Assembly (NCBI RefSeq): GCF_000520975.1
Contig: NZ_JACB01000039.1
Location: 1 to 64,000, forward strand
Reading direction: 5' to 3'
DNA from: Aquimarina megaterium XH134
GTDB taxonomy: Bacteria > Bacteroidota > Bacteroidia > Flavobacteriales > Flavobacteriaceae
Length of the DNA stretch: 64,000 bases
Part shown: one piece after another, positions 54,178 through 62,362 of the stretch
How the letters are laid out: every line of letters starts with the position of its first letter
Numbering within the stretch: position 1 is the first letter of the stretch
Program-made: the position numbers and the translations under genes
Notes under the pieces: generated by a model
Seen by the model: the letters and a program-made list of their open reading frames with translations, nothing else
Told to the model about the DNA's origin: nothing
Databases searched by the model: none

Positions 54178-56270
54178 TGAGTAAGAGAAATCATAATATA
54201 TTCTTTAATACACATACTGTAAGCGGTATTGTGATTAGTGTCGCTTTATACATTATATTTTTTGCGGGTGCATTTGCTTTATTTAAAGAAGAAATTGCAA
54301 TATGGGAAGAAGGAAAACCTATAAGTCATATTGAAAGAAATGACATTGATTATGATAGAATGTTTAAAACGTTGGATGATCAATATGAACTAACTGGTAG
54401 AGATTTACAGCTTAGCTTTGGAGAAGATCGTGACCATATCTATGTTTTCATGGGAGCGAGTAAAGACTCCTTGGCATCAGAAAAAGGAAAACAACCTAAT
54501 TATTTCTATGTTGATATTAATTCTATCGATACCAAAACGTATCCAGAGCAATACAGTTTAGGAGAGTTTTTATATCGATTACATTTTTTTGCGCAACTAC
54601 CTTCAATTGGGATATATCTAGCCGGTTTTGTAGCATTATTTTTCTTATTTGCTATTGTTACCGGAGTTATTGTACATTGGAAAAAAATCATTCCTAATTT
54701 TTATACATTTAATCCAAAAGCAGCTTTAAAACGTGTTTGGGTAGATGCCCATACTGCTCTTGGAGTAATAGGGTTACCCTTTCAATTTATTTTTGCAGTT
54801 ACCGGAGCCTATTTTTGTTTAAGTATTTTGGTATTGCTTCCTGCTAATACTTTATATAATAATAATCAAACCAAATTAATGGAGGACTTACGTCCTGAAC
54901 GAAAAACGTATGAGTGGATTGCTAGAGCCGAAAAAGAAATCCCCAGTTTTAATGCCTTTTCGAAAAAAACAACAAATGATCGGTCTGATTTTCATTTAAC
55001 GAGAGGTTTTATAAAAAACTATGGAGGCACCAATATGAAATATGTTTTAATTGGTGAGTATAAAGATAATAAACGCTTTATTGGCACAGGTCGTACCGTG
55101 CTTGATGTCTTTTCGGGAGAAATAGAAGAACAGAAAAGTCCTGATAAAGCGGTTTATAGTGAAGATGTTCAACGTGTTATAAGTCGCTTACATTTTGGAG
55201 ATTATGGTGGGATCCCAATGAAAATTATCTATTTCATTTTAGCAATGATAACGTGTTTTGTTATTATTACCGGAGTTTTAATTTGGATTGAGGCTCGTAA
55301 TAAAAAGAGCATGACAATTAGCCAAAGATTATATACCGCTAGGGTGGGTCACATTTATTTAGCTATTTGTTTGTCAATGCTTCCTGTAACTGCACTAGCA
55401 TTTTTATTTGTCAAATTTTCGAATGGCTATTTTGAAGATAAGCAAACTGCGATCTATTACTTCTATTTTATTACATGGTTGATCGCTATTTTCTTTTTTC
55501 GATTTAAGAGAGATAATTATGCTACCAATAAATACAGTTTGTTACTTGGAGCCATTTTTGGATTTCTGATCCCGATTAGTAACGGAGTTATATCAGGAAA
55601 TTGGATATGGAATACGTTTAATCAACATCAATTTGAAATTGTATTGGTTGATGTTCTGTGGGGCATAATTGCTTCAATTTCACTTGTTTTTTACTTTAAG
55701 ATACAACCAGAAGTAAAAGCACAAAGTTCCTTTGATAAAAATCAGATAGATTATAAAAATATTTCAGCTTTAAAAGCTGAAGAAATTAAAAAAGCTAAAG
55801 CAAAACAAAATAGTAGCAATGATATAGAAGCTACTAAATTAAATATAAAAGACGAAAATCATAATTCGATAACCATGAGAACAAAAATTATCATATTGTG
55901 GATATTTATTATCCTTGGATTTATATTTCATCACATTTATGGATTAGCTAATGTGTTTTTTAAAGAATCGGTGCTTATCGAAGGTTCAACCGGAGAAACA
56001 CCTTTTTGGGCACATCAGTGGCGTATTTTAATGGAAGGATTGGCCTTCTTATTTGCAGTAATGACTGTACAAGTATCTAAAAAATGGTTTAGATGGATTT
56101 CATTTATTTGGGGACTTATTGTAGCCTTATTTAATGTATATCATGTTATTGAAGCTATTATGCATGAAGCAGCTAATTACTCCGAGATTTTTATTTTACT
56201 GCTAATGGCAGTTGCAAGTATCTTTCTGGTTATAAACTTGAATAAGTGGAAAAATATTCAAATAGCATAA
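54177..56270 (+). CDS. PepSY-associated TM protein with C-terminal 4-TM extension
   Basis: 697 residues. The first 520 or so are a PepSY_TM iron-uptake protein: N-terminal helix (HTVSGIVISVALYIIFFAGAF), periplasmic part, and several more helices (RLHFFAQLPSIGIYLAGF, DAHTALGVIGLPFQFIFAV, RLHFGDYGGIPMKIIYF). Such proteins accompany siderophore receptors and are thought to help ferric-siderophore reduction or uptake. From about residue 565 (after a Lys/Asn-rich linker) there is an extra four-helix membrane domain with conserved-looking His residues (HHIYG, HQW, YHVIEAIMH), which looks like a fused separate protein. The gene ends just before a bidirectional terminator. Confidence 0.85.
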   Translation: MSKRNHNIFFNTHTVSGIVISVALYIIFFAGAFALFKEEIAIWEEGKPISHIERNDIDYDRMFKTLDDQYELTGRDLQLSFGEDRDHIYVFMGASKDSLASEKGKQPNYFYVDINSIDTKTYPEQYSLGEFLYRLHFFAQLPSIGIYLAGFVALFFLFAIVTGVIVHWKKIIPNFYTFNPKAALKRVWVDAHTALGVIGLPFQFIFAVTGAYFCLSILVLLPANTLYNNNQTKLMEDLRPERKTYEWIARAEKEIPSFNAFSKKTTNDRSDFHLTRGFIKNYGGTNMKYVLIGEYKDNKRFIGTGRTVLDVFSGEIEEQKSPDKAVYSEDVQRVISRLHFGDYGGIPMKIIYFILAMITCFVIITGVLIWIEARNKKSMTISQRLYTARVGHIYLAICLSMLPVTALAFLFVKFSNGYFEDKQTAIYYFYFITWLIAIFFFRFKRDNYATNKYSLLLGAIFGFLIPISNGVISGNWIWNTFNQHQFEIVLVDVLWGIIASISLVFYFKIQPEVKAQSSFDKNQIDYKNISALKAEEIKKAKAKQNSSNDIEATKLNIKDENHNSITMRTKIIILWIFIILGFIFHHIYGLANVFFKESVLIEGSTGETPFWAHQWRILMEGLAFLFAVMTVQVSKKWFRWISFIWGLIVALFNVYHVIEAIMHEAANYSEIFILLLMAVASIFLVINLNKWKNIQIA

Positions 56271-56319
56271 AATGGTTTCTCAATTTGCAGAAGTAGCAAA
56301 TGTTGGTGATCAACAATAA

Positions 56320-56346
56320 AAAAACCTGGAATTTTTCCAGGTTTTT
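56320..56346. terminator. Bidirectional terminator between convergent genes
   Basis: An 11-bp stem AAAAACCTGGA/TCCAGGTTTTT with loop ATTTT and T-runs on both strands. It sits between the PepSY gene and the convergent TolB-like gene and can serve both. Confidence 0.9.
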
Positions 56347-57279
56347 TTATTCCCGAATTCCTGAATGTAATATAGCCCAAACTGGAGTATATTCTGAACT
56401 TGAAGAATTTGTAATTTGTTGTATATCATTTCCATCAATTTTGGTAACAAATAAATCAAAATTATCAGTTGTTATATTAGTAAAGACGATAGCCGAACTG
56501 TCGGGAGACCAAGATGATTTAAATCTCCAATACATATTACGATCTTTATAATAATTGTACCTATTGTATGTACTTTGTAGTGTATTGGTTAAATTAATTT
56601 GATTTGCACCGGTAATATCCATTCTGTACAGATCTAAATACCCATTTCTATCCGAAAAAAAAGCAATATATTTTCCATCAGGAGATACCGATGGTGCAAA
56701 ATCATTTCCAGATATATTGTTAGTTAAATTTGTAACTTTTTTACTTTTTAAAGCGATACTGTAGATATCGTTTACACCGTTTTTATTACTATAGAAAATT
56801 ATATAACGACCGTCTGCCGACCATACAGGAATTCTGTTTTCTTGACCCATATTTTTGGTAAGTATTACTTCGTTTTTTCCATTTTTATCGGCTATAAAAA
56901 TATGAGTGTTTCTTCCAACGTTTTTTTCATAAACGATCATATCTCCTTTTGGAGAAAAAACACCATTAGTGTAGTAGCTTGACGAATGACTAATTTTTTT
57001 TGTAGAGGTAGTGGTAAGATCATGGATAGCCAGTTTCCAGCCACCATAACGATAGGTGTTAAAAAGAATTATTTTCCCATCTGGTGAAATATCGGGGTTA
57101 TATTCTCCCATCCCAGATGAATAAGGAACAACTGTTTTTTCGCTAAAATCGTTTGGATCGATACTTAATATAGACCATCCTCTATCATTGCCTTGTTTTC
57201 TAGCAAAAAGAATTTTGGATTGAGAATATCCTACAATAGTTATTAAACAGAAAAGAAAGGTTGTTTTAGGTAAATTCAT
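56347..57279 (-). CDS. Secreted TolB-like beta-propeller (PD40 repeats)
   Basis: 310 residues with a short signal peptide (ends VGYSQS). Several WD40-like/PD40 repeats are visible: PDISPDGKIILFNT, GVFSPKGDMIVYE, PVWSADGRYIIFYS, PSVSPDGKYIAFFS and SSWSPDSSAIVFT. This gives about six propeller blades, as in TolB. It is likely a periplasmic or cell-surface binding protein; no enzyme motif is seen. It follows the 57293-57970 gene by 13 nt on the same strand, so they form a two-gene operon. Confidence 0.85.
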   Translation of the reverse strand: MNLPKTTFLFCLITIVGYSQSKILFARKQGNDRGWSILSIDPNDFSEKTVVPYSSGMGEYNPDISPDGKIILFNTYRYGGWKLAIHDLTTTSTKKISHSSSYYTNGVFSPKGDMIVYEKNVGRNTHIFIADKNGKNEVILTKNMGQENRIPVWSADGRYIIFYSNKNGVNDIYSIALKSKKVTNLTNNISGNDFAPSVSPDGKYIAFFSDRNGYLDLYRMDITGANQINLTNTLQSTYNRYNYYKDRNMYWRFKSSWSPDSSAIVFTNITTDNFDLFVTKIDGNDIQQITNSSSSEYTPVWAILHSGIRE

Positions 57280-57292
57280 TGGTTTTAATTCT

Positions 57293-57970
57293 CTATTTTT
57301 TAAGTAGCAAGTTATCTAACTCTTCAGTATAGGTGTCAATTATTTTATATTGTACATCTATATTCAAACTCTTTAATTTTTTAACTATGTTTTGTTTTAC
57401 TTGTGATGCATTTTTATCTTTTTTAGTGTAAAACAATCGTATCGGGATTTTTAGTTGTGTCAATAGGGTATATTCTTTATTGTTATAATGCTCCCAATAA
57501 TTACTAGAGAATAGGGTAAGAGAGGCTGGGGGATATTCTAAAGCAGTGATATATGTTTGTGCGGGAATACAACCATCTTTATATCCTATAAAATGAATTT
57601 TTTGATGTTTTACTTTATAGTTTTTCTTTACGAATTTTAAAAAGTCGTTGAAACCATGATGAATTGGATGACTTATCCAATCTAGTTGGCCAATAGGAAC
57701 TTTTGGGACAATAATTATAAAATCATAATTTTTGTGATTCATCCACAGGTTATTTACCGACCAAATCGCTTGATCGTTTTTAGCATCAACAGATGCGAAT
57801 GCTACTGCTGTATTATATGTTTTGTTGTTATCATAACCTTCGGGAAGTAACACTGTATATTCGAATGTAATACCGTTAAATGCTTTATATCTTTTAAATC
57901 CATTGGTCTGTGCAGATAAAAAATTTGTATTTACAAAAAGTGCTACTATGAATATTAAAAATGTTTTCAT
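57293..57970 (-). CDS. Secreted alpha/beta-hydrolase-fold protein with altered nucleophile motif
   Basis: 225 residues with a signal peptide (to about LSAQ20). The fold looks like an alpha/beta hydrolase of the esterase/PHB-depolymerase type (TVLLPEGYDNN, then FIIIVPKVPIG). The nucleophile elbow, normally GxSxG, reads GYKDG at residues 129-133, so the catalytic Ser is Lys. It is probably catalytically dead or uses other chemistry. It is transcribed with the TolB-like gene. Confidence 0.65.
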   Translation of the reverse strand: MKTFLIFIVALFVNTNFLSAQTNGFKRYKAFNGITFEYTVLLPEGYDNNKTYNTAVAFASVDAKNDQAIWSVNNLWMNHKNYDFIIIVPKVPIGQLDWISHPIHHGFNDFLKFVKKNYKVKHQKIHFIGYKDGCIPAQTYITALEYPPASLTLFSSNYWEHYNNKEYTLLTQLKIPIRLFYTKKDKNASQVKQNIVKKLKSLNIDVQYKIIDTYTEELDNLLLKK

Positions 57971-58233
57971 TTTAAGTTTTTAAGAATGTGAGAACCTTGT
58001 TTCACAACAAAACTATAGAAGATGCACTTCTAAAAAAACCGATTTGTGATGAATAGTTGATGATGTGATGGTTGGTTAATTTGGATCATTTTTTTATGCT
58101 GTATAAAGCAAATTATCACAAAGTTAACGGTCTGTCACAATCTTCTTTCTAAGGACATATTCCTGTGATAATTTTACATCCGTAAATAAATTATAAAATC
58201 ATATTTAAAATGTTAAACGGTAAATCTATCAAC

Positions 58234-59334
58234 ATGAAAACATTAAAAATTAATCTATGGTTTGTCGCTGTTTTACTATTGACAACTTATAGTTATGCAC
58301 AGGCTGTGGTAACCACTCCTAAGCGAAGTCCAAGAGCCGAGTTTAGTCAAACTTTTGGTATAACGAAAGTTACTATTGAGTATGGAGCACCAAAAGTAAA
58401 AGTAGTAAGAGGAGACAGAACAGGTAAAATTTGGGGACAACTAATACCTTTTGGATTGCAAAAAATAAATTTTGCTGGTAAAGGAGAAATCCCATGGAGA
58501 GCAGGAGCTGATGAGAACACGATTATTACCTTTAGTACAGATGTTAAAGTAGAAGGTAAAGATTTAAAAACCGGAACGTATGGTTTACATATGATCATTA
58601 ATGATGAGAAAAATGCTACAGTGATTTTTTCTAAAAATACGAGCTCTTGGGGAAGCTTTTGGTATACTCCAGATGAAGATGTTTTACGAGTAGATGTAGT
58701 AATGAGGGACAATGCATTTCATGATGTGCTAAATTATAGTGCAACTAAGTTAGATACTAAACAAGCTGAATTTTCTCTAAGTTGGGAAAATAAACAAATC
58801 CCATTTAATGTTAGTGCAGATACACCAGTATTGGTTACCGATAATCTAAAAGACGAATTGAGAGGGCAATTTGGTTTCGGGTGGAAAGGTAAGTTCCAGG
58901 CAGCTCAATATCTTACAAGAGTAAACCATGAACCAGAATTGGCATTACAGTGGATAAATGAATCTATTGGAGTGCAGAAAATGTTTCAAAATTTAAGTTT
59001 AAAAGCTAATATTCTGTTTCAACAAGGAAAAATAAAAGAAGCTATGCCCCTTTTGGATGAAGCTGTAGACATGGCAAATAATAATCAATTAAATGGATTA
59101 GGATATTTACTTATGACAAATAAGCAATTGGATAAAGCTATATCTTATTTCGAATTAAATGTAAAACGAAACCCTAAGGATGCAAATGTATATAATAGTT
59201 TGGGTGAGGCATATAAAGCTAAAGGTAAAAACAAAGAAGCACTTAAAATGTTTAAAAAGTCGAATACATTAAATCCTCCAAAATTTGTAAAGGATAGTAA
59301 TGATCAATTTATTAAAGAATTACAAGGGAAATAA
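58234..59334 (+). CDS. Secreted DUF2911 protein with C-terminal TPR repeats
   Basis: About 366 residues from the ATG at 58234, chosen because it places a normal signal peptide (MKTLKINLWF to YSYAQA) at the start; an upstream ATG at 58210 adds eight residues. Residues about 25-185 match DUF2911 (SPRAEFSQTFG, IEYGAPKVKVVRGDRTGKIW). Residues about 230-366 contain TPR helices (AISYFELNVKRNPKDANVYN, then ALKMFKKSNTLNP). It is typical of Bacteroidota; function unknown. The 260-nt upstream gap has no gene. Confidence 0.85.
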   Translation: MKTLKINLWFVAVLLLTTYSYAQAVVTTPKRSPRAEFSQTFGITKVTIEYGAPKVKVVRGDRTGKIWGQLIPFGLQKINFAGKGEIPWRAGADENTIITFSTDVKVEGKDLKTGTYGLHMIINDEKNATVIFSKNTSSWGSFWYTPDEDVLRVDVVMRDNAFHDVLNYSATKLDTKQAEFSLSWENKQIPFNVSADTPVLVTDNLKDELRGQFGFGWKGKFQAAQYLTRVNHEPELALQWINESIGVQKMFQNLSLKANILFQQGKIKEAMPLLDEAVDMANNNQLNGLGYLLMTNKQLDKAISYFELNVKRNPKDANVYNSLGEAYKAKGKNKEALKMFKKSNTLNPPKFVKDSNDQFIKELQGK

Positions 59335-59381
59335 TTAGATCCTAAAAAATCCAATTTGCTAGAGATTGGTTGATGATAGTG

Positions 59382-59831
59382 TTATCTAGTGTAGCCGGCA
59401 GAAATAATATCTTTTTTGATATCATATTCTTTATTGGCATAGCATAATTTAGAATATCCAATCGAGATTTTGTCTGCTGGCTTTATAGTATAAGCTCTTA
59501 CCATTTCATTTGTGGGATTACCAGGAAAATTAAATGTTGCTTTTACAGCTAAATCAATAGTTCGATCAGTAGTATTTAATAGATAAATAGCATCACCACA
59601 TTTGTTTGCTTCCTTTTCAATTTTTAAAAAAGAAATAGCTTCTTGACCATACAAATCACCATGTGCATCAAAACCACCATTATTGTTGTCGTATAGTAAA
59701 TGGTAAATTTCTATATAGGTTAATTCACTAATATCTTTTGAGTTAGAATTTGCCGAAGCATTTTTTTCATTCTTGCAGCTATGAAATAGTATTAAGAAAG
59801 AACATAAAAAAAAGAAAACTTTTAATTTCAT
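59382..59831 (-). CDS. Small lipoprotein, unknown function
   Basis: About 149 residues when started at the ATG (reverse strand) ending at 59831, which gives a clean signal peptide MKLKVFFFLCSFLILFHSC with a lipobox Cys; an upstream Met would add eight residues. The mature part has a stretch on DAHGDLYGQEAI and a beta-rich C-terminus with two Cys (KCGDAIY, KLCYAN). I do not recognise a family. It is convergent with the DUF2911 gene. Confidence 0.7.
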   Translation of the reverse strand: MKLKVFFFLCSFLILFHSCKNEKNASANSNSKDISELTYIEIYHLLYDNNNGGFDAHGDLYGQEAISFLKIEKEANKCGDAIYLLNTTDRTIDLAVKATFNFPGNPTNEMVRAYTIKPADKISIGYSKLCYANKEYDIKKDIISAGYTR

Positions 59832-59921
59832 AAAGCGGTAATTTCTATTAAACAAATTTTTATAATAATATATAACTACTTTTAAAAGGAATTTCTAATA
59901 ACAAATGTATAGTTTTTAATC

Positions 59922-61025
59922 TTGGCGTTTCATTTTTTAAATTATAAAAATCTTCCTATATCTATAAAAAATATAGTTTTAACAGCATTAGCTGTTAGCA
60001 TATTTTTTATTTTAAAAGCCTATACAAATCATTTGGTTAATCAATTTAACTATCCATTTAGTTGGATATTGATTTCTCTAAAAATAAGTATTTCATATTT
60101 ACTTTGGGTAGTTTTGACACCGCTTGTATATTCTCTGGTAAAAATGCTACAAGATAATAGTACAACTGTTCTATATAAGATTTTAATGTTTACAACTGGT
60201 TGTATTGTATTGGCTATTTTTCATCAAATTTTGAGCTCACGAATAGATGATTTTATAAATTACCTTAATAATGGTTATATGAAATCTTTTTTTGGGCGTA
60301 ATAGTGTAACTGTACTTGTCGTGGGAAGTTTCTCAAGTTTTATAGAATTGCTTGTGATTATTGCTTCTTTTTTAGCGTTGGATTATCAAAAAAAATATAT
60401 ACGAAATCAAAAAGAATTAATTGCGGCACAGTTAAATGCATTACGAATGCAATTGCAACCACATTTTTTGTTTAACACTTTACATTCTATTGCTGCAATG
60501 ATAGATATTGATACCAAAAATGCACAGAAAATGCTAAGCAAGCTGGGTGGTTTACTACGTAATGTATTAGAATATGATGCAGAACAAATGGTAATGGTAG
60601 CCGATGAATTAAATTTCATTAAAAATTATTTGGATTTAGAACAAGTTCGTTATCAAGACAGAGTAACCATAGATTATGATATTTCTGATGATACTTTGGA
60701 TGTGAAAATTCCGAATATGATTTTTCAGCCTTTAGTAGAAAATGCTGTGAAATACGGGATAATGCCAACGATTGATGATGGAGAAATAGTAATTACAATT
60801 AAGCAAGAACATTGTAAAACGCTACAGGAAAATGCTTTGATTTTAGAAATTACAAATACGTATAATTCTAAAAGTACTATAGAGAAACCATTAGGTACAG
60901 GGGTTGGCTTAGTGAATATTAGAAAAAGATTACAGCAGTTTTATCAAAATCGTTTTGTGTTTACGTCATATTTTCAAACTAAAGAATTATATGTCGCAAG
61001 AATCACAATACCAATTATTACATAG
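59922..61025 (+). CDS. LytS/YehU-type sensor histidine kinase
   Basis: About 367 residues. The N-terminal half has about four membrane helices; the His_kinase domain (PF06580 type) has the H-box LQPHFLFNTLHS with His181, and an ATPase region with PLVENAVKYG and GTGVGLVNIRKRL. An in-frame stop at 59910 and the lack of an early ATG leave the TTG at 59922 as the best start. The regulator gene follows 2 nt later, so they form a two-component system. The signal is unknown. Confidence 0.9.
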   Translation: MAFHFLNYKNLPISIKNIVLTALAVSIFFILKAYTNHLVNQFNYPFSWILISLKISISYLLWVVLTPLVYSLVKMLQDNSTTVLYKILMFTTGCIVLAIFHQILSSRIDDFINYLNNGYMKSFFGRNSVTVLVVGSFSSFIELLVIIASFLALDYQKKYIRNQKELIAAQLNALRMQLQPHFLFNTLHSIAAMIDIDTKNAQKMLSKLGGLLRNVLEYDAEQMVMVADELNFIKNYLDLEQVRYQDRVTIDYDISDDTLDVKIPNMIFQPLVENAVKYGIMPTIDDGEIVITIKQEHCKTLQENALILEITNTYNSKSTIEKPLGTGVGLVNIRKRLQQFYQNRFVFTSYFQTKELYVARITIPIIT

Positions 61026-61027
61026 TT

Positions 61028-61795
61028 ATGAGATTACGATACATGATTATAGATGATGAATATTTAGCCAGACAGCGTTTAATTAAGTTGTTAGAAAATT
61101 TTGAAGATATTACATTGGTTGGAGAGTGTAGAAATGGAAATGAGGCAATAGAAAAAATTACTTTAAAAGAACCCGATTTAATCTTTTTAGATATACAAAT
61201 GCCAGATATGAATGGTTTTAATGTTATTTCTCGATTACAACATAAACCTTATGTGATATTTACTACAGCATATGATACTTATGCATTAAAGGCTTTCGAG
61301 ATAAATGCCGTTGATTATCTTTTAAAACCTTTTGATGAAGAACGATTGCATGTTACTTTAGATCGGGTTTTTGAACTTAAAAAAAGAAAAAAAGCATCAA
61401 ACCTAGAAGACAAAATAAAAAAACTGATCAGTAATTATGAGTCTAAATCTTCTGATTTCTTAAATGAGATTATAATCCATGAAAAAGGTAGAGATGTAGT
61501 TATTAGGATAGATGATATCATCTATTTTAAAAGTGATGGTAATTACGTGCAAATTATTATGCAAGACAAAAGGTATCTGCACAGAATAACAATGAATGCT
61601 TTATTTGATAGCTTAGATACATTTCAGTTTTTAAGGATTCATCGTTCTCTAATTGTCAATAAAATATATATAAAATCTTGTAAGTATACCAGCAATAATG
61701 AGTATCTGTTAAAGCTAAAAAACAATGAGGAACTTATCTCTTCAAGGTCATACAAACCTTCGATTTCTGATTATTTATCTTCATTAGAAACATAA
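61028..61795 (+). CDS. LytTR-family response regulator
   Basis: 255 residues. Receiver domain with DD(E) at 9-11, phospho-acceptor Asp55 in FLDIQMPD and Lys in LLKPFDEE; then a LytTR DNA-binding domain (IIYFKSDGNYVQI, FLRIHRSLIVN). Partner of the kinase encoded 2 nt upstream. Targets unknown; the pair is at the far side of several terminators from the PKS genes. Confidence 0.93.
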   Translation: MRLRYMIIDDEYLARQRLIKLLENFEDITLVGECRNGNEAIEKITLKEPDLIFLDIQMPDMNGFNVISRLQHKPYVIFTTAYDTYALKAFEINAVDYLLKPFDEERLHVTLDRVFELKKRKKASNLEDKIKKLISNYESKSSDFLNEIIIHEKGRDVVIRIDDIIYFKSDGNYVQIIMQDKRYLHRITMNALFDSLDTFQFLRIHRSLIVNKIYIKSCKYTSNNEYLLKLKNNEELISSRSYKPSISDYLSSLET

Positions 61796-61905
61796 ATTTT
61801 CTTCTTGTTAATAACATTTTTAATAACTCATTTCTATTAATTTAAAAAGAGGAATTTCTATTCTTATTTTTATAAAAGATAAAAAGGTCTTTTAATACTG
61901 TAATT

Positions 61906-62355
61906 ATGAATTTTTATGATTTTCATATTGTGCTTCAGGAAGTGCCAGGAGAGATAAGCATATGTTTTAGTATTTCCGGATGTCCGTTAAGATGTAAAGG
62001 ATGTCATTCTCCTTTTTTATGGAAAAAGGGGAGTGGAGAAAAATTAACTAAAAAAAAATATGAAGGTATACTCGACCGATATTCTGGATTTGCGACCTGT
62101 GTTGTTTTTATGGGGGGAGAATGGCACAAAAAGGAATTGATAAATTATCTGAAATATGCCAAAGCCAAAGGGTATAGAACCTGTCTTTATACAGGGTTAG
62201 AAGAAGTAGATGATAAGATTTTAGATCAATTAACCTGGATTAAAATCGGAAGGTGGAACCAGTCTCTGGGAGGATTAGATAGTGAAACCACTAATCAAGA
62301 ATTTATAGAAGTAAAAACCAATAAACGACTTAATTACTTATTTATTAAAAATTAA
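61906..62355 (+). CDS. nrdG: Anaerobic ribonucleotide reductase activating protein (radical SAM)
   Basis: 149 residues. Radical-SAM motif CxxxCxxC is seen as Cys26, Cys30 and Cys33 in GCPLRCKGCHSP. The short length and the VFMGGEW segment fit NrdG, which makes the glycyl radical on NrdD with SAM and a 4Fe-4S cluster. The nrdD gene follows 7 nt downstream, confirming the role. Confidence 0.92.
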   Translation: MNFYDFHIVLQEVPGEISICFSISGCPLRCKGCHSPFLWKKGSGEKLTKKKYEGILDRYSGFATCVVFMGGEWHKKELINYLKYAKAKGYRTCLYTGLEEVDDKILDQLTWIKIGRWNQSLGGLDSETTNQEFIEVKTNKRLNYLFIKN

Positions 62356-62362
62356 AAAACTC

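Noticed and set aside
58347..58712. 121-codon minus-strand ORF
   Set aside because: Shadow of the DUF2911 gene on the other strand; no domain or start context.
59335..59381. Weak CCAAT/ATTGG hairpin between convergent genes
   Set aside because: Only a 5-bp stem with a long loop and no T-run, so not supported as a terminator.
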